A stretch of 64,000 nt of DNA from Ifrita kowaldi (taxonomy: Eukaryota > Chordata > Aves > Passeriformes > Cinclosomatidae): positions 376,414-440,413 of the forward strand of contig VZRS01014860.1 of the NCBI GenBank assembly GCA_013398055.1, given 5' to 3'. Below, in pieces: positions 37,201-49,230 of the stretch (position 1 is its first letter; every line of letters starts with the position of its first letter). The notes beneath the pieces are model-generated. The model worked only from the letters and a program-made list of their open reading frames with translations, was not told the origin of the DNA and did no database searches. A program made the position numbers and the translations under genes.

Positions 37201-38634
37201 AAATCTGAGGTTTCTGTTAGTGCAAATAGATTCAGGGTCACTCACTCACAGTTGTCTTACTAATGCTGGGCTACAGAGAAACTGTGGCTGTTAGCTGGAG
37301 ATGTCCTTGGTTTCTGTGAAGATTGCTATTGGGAAATGTGTCTGTTAGTGCTAGCACATTTTCACCAACCTCAGCAGATGTATTGTGAGCTTTGCAGTGT
37401 TTTGCTTTCTTAAGTTTTAGCAAGCTAGAATGGTGAGATTTCATAAAAACTCACAAGTCTGGACTTCTAAGCAGTTTTCTTGGTTATATGACTGATACGT
37501 GATCTTTGTTTGACAAGAGGTGACTTGAATGCATTCTAGATGCTCAGAAACAATAAGCAGAAAGAAAAAGCCCAGCTGCAGCTCTTCACACGGCTTTTCA
37601 GGAGGAAAAACTAGTTAAAATTTGGCATTTGGGATTTCCAGTATGTAAGTACAGTTCCTTAATGCATTCAGCAGACGCTGTCAGCCAGGTTTCACAGGGT
37701 TAGCACTGGACATTTTGCTGGTGTTGTTCTGGAAAGAATCTTGGCCAATAATCCAGGCTCTGCTAAACCCCTTGAAGCTGCTGTCATTTTCACTATGCTC
37801 TTTATTTACTTTCTACAATGTGGAGTTGCCAACTATAGCTCATCTTATTGTTGTAAAACAAGGAAAGAGAGTGTCACATGTTAAGCAGACATATTTTTTT
37901 TGCCAGGTAATCTTCCCACATCTCATGATAATGAAAGAAAAGACAAGAGGAACCCTAGGTACTCCTTAAACTGCTAAAATGTGTAATGGGACATTACAGT
38001 TACTACATTTTCTGAGACTCTCAAAATAGCATTCAATAGTAAGCATTCCAGCTAAAATTGCATTGTACATAAAGACAATTATATGACTAAGTATTTGCAC
38101 TGTGATTTGTGCACTATAAATTCTTATATCAATAAAATACAGTTATACCTTTGTATAACTTCGCAGCATACAGAATTCTCTCCATAACTTCTAACATACA
38201 TAATTCTTTCCATCACTGTCACAACTCAACCAAAAGTATTTGTCTGTGTCAGACAAACTGCTGGCCAGGGATGAAGTACCAATCTAGGCCCATCCTCTGA
38301 GGCTGCCAGTACTCTCCATAGGGCTGGGTACTGGAGCACACCTCTGGTGCTCTCATCTGCTGGGTACCTGGGTCAGGGGGAAGAAAGGAAGCTGCCTGAG
38401 TGCACTAAGGACAAGGAAAAGACAACCAGAAGATTCAGAACAGCAGTCTTGTGCTCCTGGCACAGGGAAAGGAAAGGGAAGACTCTGAAAGGAGAGAGCT
38501 CTGAAAGGAACTATAGAAGTGATGGTTGGAGAGAGATATCATGGCTTTGACAAGAGGAAGGAATGTCTGGACCCAACAGAGAGAATGGAAGAGGTAATTG
38601 GAGAAGTCGTGTTTGACAAAGGGAGAGGAATTTG
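34298..38634. other. Intergenic DNA between the provirus and a CR1 copy
   Basis: A GC-richer patch at 35210-35560 contains a cttataaaagg box near 35303 and C-rich repeats of ccctgcctg. It could be an unrecognised LTR or just low-complexity sequence. Nothing else was recognised. Confidence 0.5.
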
Positions 38635-38824
38635 AGGGTGGTAAAACACTGAAACAAGTTGCAAGAGAGGTGGTAGATGGCCCATCCCTGGAAACATTCA
38701 AGGTCTGGTTGGACAAGGCTCTGAGCAACCTGATCTAGTGGACCATGTCCCTTCTCTTTGCAGGGGGTTGGACTATATGACATCTAAACATCCTTTCCAA
38801 CCCAAACTATTCTATGATCTTATG
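38635..38824 (+). mobile_element. CR1 LINE 3' fragment
   Basis: The order is a gaggtggtagatggcccatccctgg block, gctctgagcaacctgatcta, cagggggttggac, and cccaaactattctatgatct: a standard CR1 3' end of about 190 bp. Confidence 0.9.
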
Positions 38825-39757
38825 AATTCTGAAATAGAGGGATGAACAATGGGATTAGGAGTAGTCAGAGAAGGAGGGAAAGAATCATTGATCCCTACCA
38901 TAGATAGGTGGAGTTAGGAGATGTTTCTTGCAAGAAGCAAGGCTGCAAGAGAAAATTGGGATAAGCTGAGTGACAAACCAGAGAGGAGGACAAAGCAAGA
39001 GGTAAAGCAGGGCAAGGACTTGGAGTTGTAAATATGAGTACTGGAGCAATGAAATGGTTAAAAGTGATTAACAAATCAGATGGACAAACTCCAGAATTCT
39101 GCAGTGCAATCCCAAAGTGAGTGGGCCCCACAAATATTCTGATTGACATGCAGAGATATTGCTGCATACACTCCAAAGAAAACTATCACACTAACTGCAA
39201 CATTTACAAACAAACAGCTGATTAAGCAGTTGAGTTTGACAACAGACTTTCCACACATGGAGTGATTTACAATTGAATTGTGGAGAGGGATGAGCTGGAG
39301 TAAGACAACAATTGATTTGAAATGAGAAAATTTAATTATTTGAAAAAGTGCAGAACATGTAAAGGATATAACCCTTGGTAAATGAAGAAAGAATAAGCTG
39401 TATATTATAACTACAGGGCTGTAGGTACAAAAGCACTACTTCTAATGTTTCACACCAGTGTTGGTACTTAACATCAGCCATCATTCCATCCTTCTCTCAA
39501 ACTGCTTCATGAATTTTTATCTCCAGATTGATAGAACGTATTAAGAAGCAACCAGCCAGGGCCTTCTATACCTTTGCAGTGTATCATTTAGGAGAAAAGA
39601 GAAAGTCCAAGCTTCTCCAAATCCAAAGCAACAAAAACGCAAAGCTGATGTGTATTTCCATTCATCTTATTAAGCATTTCACAAAAATAATTTTCCATAC
39701 TTACAAGCAAGTGATGCTTACAGAAACAAATGGTATTATTCCTTCTGAATCAATTTC

Positions 39758-39833
39758 TTTGGTTGTTGTTTGGTTTTGGTTGGTGTGTTTTTTGTTTGTT
39801 TTTGTTTTTTTTTTGTTTGGCTGGGGTTTTTTT
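39758..39833 (+). repeat. T/G-rich low-complexity tract
   Basis: About 75 bp is made nearly only of T and G (ttgtttggttttggttggtg...). The plus-strand ORF of 126 codons (39528-39908) that crosses it is rich in Phe/Val/Trp for this reason and is not taken as a gene. Confidence 0.8.
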
Positions 39834-40381
39834 AAGGAGGAAAGAAAGCTGCTTTTAGAGCTTGAATCTGTGGTAGAACTGAATTTTCCATTTCCTTGGA
39901 AATCCTAAACCAGTGCCTTTGTACTACCAACTCTTCAATTTCCAATAGCCACCCCTAAAAATATGTTGGAGAATTGTATTCATTCTTGCTCTGTCATCTG
40001 TTGCAGTAATGTGCCCAGGGATTTAGATCACTGTTAAATGACAAGGACATATCAAAGAACATAGATGTGATACATTTCTTACAGAAGCTTTTTGGGTTTT
40101 TTGTGATCTATAATAGATAGCATACTAGGGACCTCAAATGGTACAGCAGGTCGTCTGGGAGGGGTTGTGGAAGGAAGGCAGAGCTGGAATTGTAATAGCT
40201 GCCTGCAGGAAATAAGGGAAGTGGAATCTATCCAAACTGCTATATGCACATTAAATAGGAGCACAATGCAAGATCTTCCAGCTCTACAAGGAGAGAGCAA
40301 AATACTATAACTTAAGTGAGTAACCTGATAGCAAGATTACAAAAAAAAAAAAATTGTCATTGGCTCACAGAGCTGATGCAC

Positions 40382-40405
40382 ATCAAAATATCAAAATATC
40401 AAAAT
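40382..40405 (+). repeat. Microsatellite (atcaaaat)3
   Basis: Three perfect 8-bp units lie in tandem, about 200 bp upstream of the solo LTR at 40608. Confidence 0.85.
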
Positions 40406-40607
40406 AGACCTTGCAGAGATACAGTGGAGAAACTAAGTCTCATTTCTTTTCCCCAGCTAAAAAGATCACAGGAATCCTAATTCAAGCATTATGTGCCAAC
40501 AATGTGCAGACTCCATAATTGTTTGCTCTTCATTAGGAGACCTACTTATAAAGATACTGCAATGGCATGAAATACACTCATTTCATTGCACCTTTTCCAA
40601 CTCCATG

Positions 40608-40985
40608 TGTGGCAATTAACAGCAGGTCAGCAAGCCTGTCTGATTCCAGCGTCGATCTTAGCACAATCCCTTTGTACCTATAAGAAACTTAGTGTCAACA
40701 GAAGCAAGAAACCTAAACAACAGAAAGAGAAAACAGCAACAAGGCTGCACCTGGTGTTTTTCTGAATGCTTAGAATGCTTATGCCATAGGCAACCAATAA
40801 TAGTATGTTGTAGATAAATAATAGCCAATGAATCTATTGTAGTAGTTAAGCAACCAATGGATATATAACATGAATGATAAACATACAAAAGTGTATAAAT
40901 GACACTGGCTATTTGGAATAAACAGCTTTTTTGCCTGGAGTTGCTCGTGGGGTTCGTGTGTGTCGCATCCGTCTCAGCGATGACA
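40608..40985 (+). mobile_element. Solo LTR with perfect 6-bp target duplication
   Basis: This 378-bp element starts TGTGGC and ends GATGACA, flanked by the exact hexamer TCCATG at 40602-40607 and 40986-40991. Inside are three CCAAT boxes (near 40791, 40830 and 40853), a gtataaatg TATA-like block, and the poly(A) signal AATAAA (40917-40922), then a U5-like GT-rich end. A 6-bp duplication fits a betaretrovirus-like (ERVK) insertion. Confidence 0.85.
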
Positions 40986-41985
40986 TCCATGGGTCTTGAA
41001 ACTTGTTTGTAGTGCTCCTAAAGGGTTTTTTTTCTATTCAGTTGCTACCTTAATTGCATTATTTTTGCATTCTTTCTCCTTGTTATAGGACCTGCATCTT
41101 TTCCTGACAGTCTTAAGATTGATCAGTTGATAAGGATAAGCAAATAGTGGCTCTGTTTTAACCTCTCCCAGAAGGATATTGGGTTTTGTATCAAAAAGCT
41201 GTAATACTCTTCTGATGAAGCTCACCGTAACTATTGGTATGATTCTCACATCTTTTCCATCAATGGGAGAATAATGTTTGTTTCTACTTTTTCTTCTACA
41301 ATCTACGTACTGATAAGATCAAGATACAGGCAAAAAAAAGACCTGTTATTTCTACTCTTATAGCAGAAAATTTAGCTTTCTAGTAGCTGGAGGCCCTTCA
41401 GGCCTCTAATTTGTCGGGTTCTCATTGCTACAATGTTTTGTGGTTAATTACAATTTCTTCTTTATTGATGGCTGTGATTAGAGTAGCTGTTGCCACCCTT
41501 GCATCCCATGCTGAGAAGCACACAATAAAACTCCATATCTGTAAAACCAAATTATTTCTTTTCAAAAAGCATCAATTGAAGAGATTCTGCAGGTGCAGTC
41601 AATATTTAGATGCAAACATGCAAAGAGTTTAATTTCTGGATATCTAGAGGAAACTCATTCCCCCTCAAATTCTTTTCCACATAACATCTGGTTATGTAGA
41701 TCTTTTCTAACTCACAGAAATCTTGCAGAACCCCAAGTCATAATGGAGATGAGCTCAAGGCACCCAACGCTCTTTAAGAATTTCATTCAATCAGACTTCC
41801 CACATCTGCACATTCTTTCTGCAGCAACATCTTTCTTGGCAGCTCCCAGCAGAAAAGCTTACCTTGGAGACAGGCCATCATCAGGATTTTCACTCCCCCA
41901 GTCTGATTTCAAATGTTTACTTCCAAAGTGCTGGTGATTCAAAGATCATCAGTTCAGTATGGCTGCTGTTGATCAAATTTAATGG

Positions 41986-42451
41986 AATCATAGAATCACA
42001 GAATATGCTGAGTTAGAAGGGACCCACAGGGATCACTGAAATCCAGCTCCTGGACCTGCACAGGACAGCACCAAGAGTCACACCATATGCCTAAGAGCAT
42101 TGTCTAAATGCTTCTTGAACTCTGTCAGGCTTGGTGCTGTGATCACTTCCATGGGGAGCCTGTTCGAGTGCCCAACCACCTTTTGGGTGAAGAACTTTTT
42201 CCTCATATATAACCTAAATCTTCCCTGACACATGTTGATGCTGTTCCCTCGGGTCCTGTCACTGGTCACCAGAGAGAAGAGATCAGTGCCTGCACTCCTC
42301 TTCCCCTCACAAGGAAGTTGCAGACTGCAATAAGGTCTCCCCTCAGTCTCCTCTTCTCCAGGCTGAACAGACGAAGTGACCTCAGCCACTGCTTATATGG
42401 GTTCCCCTCTTGGCCCCTCAATGTCTTTGTGTCCCTCCTCCAAACACTCTA
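41986..42451 (-). mobile_element. CR1 LINE 3' fragment (about 465 bp)
   Basis: It starts aatcatagaatcacagaat and continues through tgcttcttgaactctgtcag, gtgcccaaccaccttttggg, a tctcctcttctccaggctgaac block and ggcccctcaatgtc in CR1 order. It is the longest CR1 copy in the window. An ORF of 103 codons on its minus strand (42078-42389) is part of the element. Confidence 0.9.
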
Positions 42452-45400
42452 TGTACTGTGTTAACAAATGCAGCTAAGTTTAAAAAGGAGCACTGTGCCA
42501 CTTCAATCCATACCATCCATATCTGTGTGGAACAGTCTTTGCAGGATCATTTACAGTGTTGTCATAAATCTACTAAGCATTATCCTCAAGGATGCTACTT
42601 ATCTGAAATAGAGATTGGTGCTTGCATAAAATAAGTGACAGGCCTTGTTACTCTTTCTTATTGTCCTGGAAAAATCATGAACTGTACATTAATCACTTCA
42701 TCCGTTCCTGAAATGGAGCTACACTTTAATGAATATGTTGCATGAATAAGTTCCGGTTGAAATTGAAGAAGGCTGCTCATTGAGACTGAAATGGCAAAGG
42801 GAATCCAAGTCAGATGCTTAATTATCCAAACTGGAATTTGACCAAGATATTCTTGTGATATGTGTCACAGGATAGCTCATGATCAAAAGCTGCTGTAACC
42901 TTGCCTTCAATTTGAAGCTTCCTTCTTTATACTTAGTGTCCACCAGGTGCCAGGAGGGTACAGCAGCTCTGTTCTTCCTCAAAGCAAAGGTTACTTTAGA
43001 TCTTTACCTGCTTTTCTTCAATATATCTTACCCAGGTAAGGACTGAGCCTGATATTGTTTGGTTTCATGACCAAAGACTCAGAGGTGTTTCTGGCTAAAA
43101 AGTAACTCCACTAGAAACGGAAAAAAAGTGCTCAAATAAAAGTGTAGGACAGTATTTTCCTTGTTCCCCTCAAACTGCCCCTCAGAACTAAAAATCAGAG
43201 ATCAAATTAAAATTGTATATGATGCCAACATTTAGAAGTGTCTAACAAATTTAAAACTACCTAATTATCTCTGTAATATTATATGAATAATCTAATTCAA
43301 TATTAGAAAAGAAAGTAGAAAAAAGGAATAAAAAGTTTATTCAAATACCATTTGACTGACATTAGTAAACAAATGGAATGATTTTACAGAAGAAAGGGAT
43401 CTAGATATTTGGATATGATATAGATATTTAATAATAATATAATACTTATTGGGTAGCAACCTCTGACAAATAACAAAGGAAGGAATCTTGAGTATATGTA
43501 ATGTGATTAAGAGGAGATTTATATATTAAATAAAGATTTTTGAAAGCAGCTGGTGTCTTCAAGATGACCAAGAAAGTGCTTAAAGGTTATGGCAACACAG
43601 AGAGATGGAGCTGGACTGTGAAGGAATTTAAAACCCATAAACAATTTTCCTGCCAATAAGGATTATATTTTTCGGTGTGAACTGCTTCTTAATTGAGACT
43701 GAAAATTCCTCCATTATTCTAAAAATAAGGTTAACTGGAAATAGCGCCAATACTGTAAAATAAATGACAGATGTGCAATCAAGAAAAGATGATAACATGA
43801 ATAAGCTTTACAAGAATGGCAATTCCAGTTAAAAATAACAGACGACGTCTGCCTTTGTGTAAATGAAGATTTTTTTACCCTTATAATTTCTGTCTGTCAT
43901 AATCTACTGTAGTAAAATTAATGCAGTCCAGGAAATTGCAGCTTTGTAACAGCAGCAGCCCTACATACATTTGCATGAGTGTTCTGTAGTGACAGGAATA
44001 GAATATATGGCATAAAAAGTTTCTAAAAATAGACTTGTCTAGTCACTGGCCAAATGCAACTCGTTGCTTTTGGGAACAGAGGGTGTCGACAGGAGAGACT
44101 GTCAGTGCAGCGAGCATGACCCTTCTCGCAGCTCTGGTGTGCTGTTCTCCTGCCTCTGTAGCCCTGCAGGTGGGAAGGGGTGGGTTGGAGGAACAACCAC
44201 TTTCTGCAGCATTAGGTGCTGTCAGCCTCCTAAGTCATCTCTGAATAACATAATGTTCCTTGTCTGTGCTTCGCCAGTGGGAGGGTGACATCACACAACT
44301 GTAACAGGATCAGCAGTGTTGATGGGAGTAAAGGTAAAATTCTTCTGCAGATAAGAGGGTCATATTTAATTCCTGTGCTCTGTAGATCTACTGTCTAATT
44401 TCTACAGAGAAAAAAGCCCTTTCCCAAGTAAAAATGTATATGGGATTGTGTGCTGTTCCCATTTTCATGGTGCTTGTATACTTTTGTATGTGAATAAGTT
44501 ACAGACACATACATCAAAAGAAAAAAAAGAAAAGAAAGTTAAACATTTCAGCATACTAACTGTTCCAGAGATTATCACATGGTTGTGCATATCAATGCCA
44601 AGTCCCGATCCTATCTGGAGCTGGAAGTCTGCGCTAGGCTGTGGCATGGTACAAAGGACAGAACTGAGAAGTATTTTCAAAAGCCTTGCCTATCTTTCAA
44701 AATATGCTCTCAACTACTATTCTGGATGCTGTATTATATTCTTATATTCGTTTATGTTGCATTACCTTACCTGAAAGCACGTATTCAAATCTATAGTTAC
44801 TTATTTTTATAACTGGTACAGGATTATTATATCCTGCATCTCATGCTATACACAGTAATGTAATTACACTTCTCAGACTATCTACAGTATAAAATTTTAT
44901 CTTGTCATAGACTTGATCTTGCAGCACAGGATAGCTTTGCAAATGAAAATCTTGAAAGAATTTGTGTGTGTGCATTGTATATGCTGCTCCTCTGCACCTC
45001 TCTACATTACCATTTTAAAAAATAAGCCAGGTCTTGTGTTAGCTTACTTTGCCTCTTCTAATGTAGGGAATCTGGGAAAATGGAAGAATAAGTTCTTTTC
45101 CTTCTATTTTTATTCAATATACTTGCCATGACGAAGAAACTTGGTTTAGCAAACAGTCCCTTGACCATATTCCAATTCTTACACTGAGTGAGAAGCTATA
45201 AGAATTTGCATAACCCATATGATGGCTGAATTTTTATTTTTATCTTTTTTGTCTTTTAAGTGATCAGTGCATTTCCCCATCATATCACAGTGGGTTTAGG
45301 CTTGCAGACTCTAAGCATTATTATGAAACTAAAAATAACAGACAGGTAAAAAATTCTTATGGGAGGTTATTTGTTCTTAAATGTCTTTAAAAGAAAATTA

Positions 45401-45959
45401 CAATGGTACCTGAAAAAGTCTGCACAATACAAACAGACTCCCTGAGATTTTTTTTACACTTACCACTTACTAAACAGGCAAGATTAACTAAGAATTGTAG
45501 TTGTTTTTAATATTGATACACAATTTTGCACTTGACAGTGAGCTTCAACATTTTCACTGGTTGGTCTCATGCAAAAGCTAAGATTCTTTTATCTAGGGAA
45601 AATAAAAAAAAAAACAAACCCAATGAGAGTGATAATTTTAGAATGAAGAAAAATTAAACTTGAGCATTACCAAGCTTTTCAAATGGTCACTCTAAGCATG
45701 GGAAATTAATAAGAATAGAGGAAGAAAATATGTTGTACCCTGTTCATTTTCTCTCTCTGCTAAATGTAAGCCTTGTCAATAGCCTTGCTCAGCCCTCATT
45801 TATTTGGTACAGAAGTTTATACAAAACAACAGGACTGGGGCAGGACAGAGAGGAGAATGTGTGATTCTGTTCTGTGACGCCGGTGAAGACACCTTGAGAA
45901 ACCTTCTGTAAGGCTGTTCTCAGAGGTACAGTTCATTTGCCTGTGTCATTTTCAAAGCT
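42452..45959. other. Intergenic DNA, nothing recognised
   Basis: AT-rich, with only short ORFs and no repeat I could name. Confidence 0.55.
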
Positions 45960-45965
45960 GCATAG

Positions 45966-46304
45966 TGTGGTAATCGGTGAACCCCTGTGTGTTGGGGCTG
46001 CCACGGCACTTTCTCCAGGTTGCAGGTTTCTGTGACGTTGATATATTCCAGTTTGAACTACCCGGTTGGCTGATGGCCTCAGCCCCTTGTCCATCCCCTG
46101 GGGCTCTCCTACTGGTCCCTGCTCCCTGACCTCGCCCTCCCCTAGCCCCGACAAAAACGTGTGTAAGCCACTGTACTTTGAATTTGCTCGCCTTCCCTTC
46201 GTGGGTGAAGATGCTCTCCTGTTGGAATAAAGGCCACAGCAGATTCCCTTCCCAGCTCTTTGTTACCAACTCATGTTACTGAACCTGCCCTGGCATCTGT
46301 GGGA
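45966..46304 (+). mobile_element. Probable solo LTR with 6-bp flanking repeat
   Basis: The element starts TGTGGTAATCGG and carries an AATAAA signal in tggaataaaggcc near 46225, followed by a U5-like end. The hexamer GCATAG occurs exactly at 45960-45965 and 46305-46310. The element would end TGTGGGA instead of the usual CA, so the 3' edge is less certain than the identity. Confidence 0.55.
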
Positions 46305-46310
46305 GCATAG

Positions 46311-48209
46311 TAGCATGTTTTCAGTAGGAGGCATTTCCCATGGAGGCATGTGCTTGGATTCACAGTCTGTATCATTCAGCCTTCAGTGCTGGGAATCCTC
46401 GAGATGCCTTGGCAGCACAACCAAGTACCACAGCGAAGGCTGAGGCGTGCACAGGGTGTGCTGTGACTTGCCAGTCAAAGGAGCCCAGGGGCAACAAATG
46501 CAGAAAGGCACCTGAGCTTGTGCTACAACACTGAACTCAAGTCGTGATGTGTCTTCTGGGTAGCTCAGGCACAAGCAGGGCTGCTCAGAGCAGAGAATCC
46601 TACCCACCAAACTGCACAGCATTTGAGTTAAACATCTTATAAGGCAGTAGTGTCTAGAGGAAGAAGAGCAGGAAGAACGCAGCAAGTTCTTATTGCCTAA
46701 ACTGTCTGCAGCCTGGTTATCTGATGTTTGAATTTTTCCTTTAGAGCTCAAGTAACATCCCAGGAAGGCTTGTTACCAGCGGAGTGCATCCCCTAGTTTC
46801 CTGGTACACGTTTAGGCACCATCCAGCTTCCCATGGGTACTGCAGACAATGCTAGCAGATCTACGCATCAGGCTGCAATATTTGGGTTGGAAAGTCCTGT
46901 AGACCTTTGGCTACCTTTAAACACATGGACATGAAGTACTGAAAAACAGAGGCAGATGACTGAACTATTCCCTAATTTCTGCTATTTAGACTATAGCAGC
47001 TCAAGTGACTAGGCTTTAAAGAACTCTGAAAAGTCAAGTCAAGGAGCTAGAGATATGCTTATTTTTTTTTATCCCAAATAGGTACTTATTTAGATGACAG
47101 TCATATTTCCAAGGATAGGTCAGCATGCTGGGATGCTTAATAACAATAATTCTCAGCTGTATGTGCAGGCTTGAGCAGTCAGACTGAGTGGTGACACAGC
47201 TTTCCCTGCAGGTCCCTGGGAGTGAAATTGAGGTTTACAAGTCTTCAGAGGCACAGAAGAGCAGTTCAGTGGAGAAGGAGGTCCCACACAGATGATTTGC
47301 TGTAGTTGCAGCAGGATGGACCAGGCATTGGTGGAACTCAGTGCTGCCTAGTTGGCAGCTTTAACAATGTATGAAATCTTTTCTGTCTTTTCCCATATAA
47401 GAAAAATACTAAAGAAATCTGGTTGCAGCTGCCAGTTCCTACAATAGGACTCCAAAAGAAAGCCTACAGCTCTGTACTTGTTAAAAACTGGGCCTGTGAT
47501 AGCAAAATCATGTGCTGAAAATACAACCTTCTGGTAATATTTACAATCTACTTTTGACCTGCCAAGGTTGGCCTCACAGTACCTTATCAAGGAGTTTGGG
47601 GCACAAAACACCTTGAGCCTTAGAAATCCTCACAAAAATAAAAAAGCTGTTAAGTAGTGATATTGAGAGTTATTTTGAAGCTGACTGAACACCGAAAGCT
47701 CAATATAATTTATACTAAAAAGGCATCTTGCAGGTTAGTTACCACATTTTCCAACAGAAGTTTGCTGTAGCATTACTGCATTTCTTGCATGATGAAGATG
47801 GCTGGCATAACACTACCAGCTGCCTTGTAGCACGTTATCCCTTACATCAGAGCTCACTCATATTCAGAGTTTATTTCTGCAGAATAATAATGTTCAAAAC
47901 CACAATTTTGCACCAAATGAGTAGTTGATTAATTCCATATTACAGTTATTGAAGTGATAATTATTGAAATCTTCAAAAATAAGCCACATCAGCCTTCATT
48001 TAATTTAACGTTTTGATTATTTCTCATAGACTCTCAAATACATTAATCTGCTTCTGTAGAACAGTTTGATTTCCTAGATTCAAATATGAAATAAGCTCCC
48101 ACAGAATATTTTCAACACGATGCAAGAAATCCTGTTTTATTTTATAAATTATATTATTAGAGAAGGGATATGACCAGCTCGTGAACTCTCAGGCCATGAT
48201 CTCACCTTT
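46311..48209. other. Intergenic DNA, nothing recognised
   Basis: A minus-strand ORF of 122 codons (46383-46751) is Ser/Cys/Leu-rich, has no homology I can see and lies just downstream of the LTR at 45966. It is not taken as a gene. Confidence 0.5.
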
Positions 48210-48700
48210 ACCGAGTTCTGAAACAACATCTGCCTTCCATGCAAGTCGTTTCCGGGAGTGGCTTGGTTCTGGTTAATGGCATCACACGGGTGCTGGTGCC
48301 GCCGGGCAGTCGTGTCCACTTGTGTACAAAGTGCTTATCCTCTGCTATTACTGCAGCCTGGCAGTCTGACCGACGGACAGCAGGACACGACACACGGGGA
48401 ACGAACATCAGTTTTATCTCAATTTGGTCTGATAAATTAATCAGGGAAGGCTATCTTTCCTCTTTGAGAGAGGCTTCCAGATGGTGCCCGAGTGGGCTGT
48501 CTAGCAGAAGGAAATTTAGTCCTTCCGTCCTGAGAGAGCTCGGTGGCACCAGGGGACAGACTTCCCCGCTGAGCAGCAGATTTGATAACGCGTAGATTTA
48601 TCTCCTCACGTTTAGAGCGCCCTTGAAGGTTCCCACCGCTGTCACACCTCGGTGAGTGCCGCCTCAGTCCGTCTGCATCCCCAGAGTGCTGGAAAAGGCG
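48210..48700. other. CpG-enriched stretch upstream of the PIP4P2 gap
   Basis: The base composition is richer in CpG than its surroundings. An ORF of 118 codons (48239-48595, plus strand) crosses it but resembles no protein I recognise. It contains the AT-rich element gataaattaatca near 48430. It may be the upstream part of the PIP4P2 promoter or an untranslated exon. Confidence 0.35.
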
Positions 48701-48842
48701 ACTGGTTCCAGCTAAATCGACTATAGCACTTCCCCGGTACTGATGTCAATATACAAACACAGAGCTTAAAAAAACATAAACAAAACAAGAAAAAAAACCA
48801 TACAACTCAACACATGTACTTTTTTTTTTTTTTGAAAATTTT

Positions 48843-48843
48843 N
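48843..48843. other. Assembly gap or ambiguous base (N) at presumed PIP4P2 exon 1
   Basis: A single N separates an AT-rich, poly-T flank from an abruptly CpG-rich flank (ggtaacgccgctccgcgcc...). PIP4P2 exon 1 cannot be found on either side. Its expected place, at the edge of a CpG island upstream of exon 2, coincides with this gap. Confidence 0.65.
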
Positions 48844-49230
48844 GGAACAACAGGTAACGCCGCTCCGCGCCGGCTGCAGGCCCTGCTCCCCGCCGCGCTC
48901 CGGCCTGAGCGGCTCAGGAGGAAAAATAAAAGAAATTAAAATAATTGTTTGCAGGGGCAGAACAAGCCCGAACCGGTCTGCTTATTATAACTCGCTCGCA
49001 TGCCGCAGCCTGCATGGTAATTGTTGGACTTGGGTTTCCCCATTAATTAGGAGCAGGATTAAGTGGAAGATCCGGAGCTGAGAACGGCTCAGCTGGGCAC
49101 AGGCAGCTGCGGGAGGGGCACAGCGCAGGAGCTCCGCGGAGCCGGGCGCGCAGGTCGCCATCGCCGCTGACCATCGCAGTGTCGCTGCCCAGGGGTGCCC
49201 AGGTGTGGCCAGCGCCTGTCCTGGCAGTCG
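48844..49230. promoter_or_regulatory. CpG-rich block, probable PIP4P2 promoter / intron 1 start
   Basis: There are two CpG-rich patches, 48854-48915 and about 49070-49215, on the 3' side of the N. They fit the downstream half of a CpG-island promoter. No start codon in a PIP4P2-like frame was found in either. Confidence 0.6.

Noticed and set aside
39528..39908. Plus-strand ORF of 126 codons
   Set aside because: Its second half is the translation of a T/G-rich low-complexity tract; no homology.
42078..42389. Minus-strand ORF of 103 codons
   Set aside because: It lies wholly inside a CR1 LINE fragment.
48844..48853. ggaacaacag/gtaacg as the end of PIP4P2 exon 1
   Set aside because: The donor is acceptable, but the codons before it do not match the expected Ser-Pro-Arg end and only ten bases are visible after the N.
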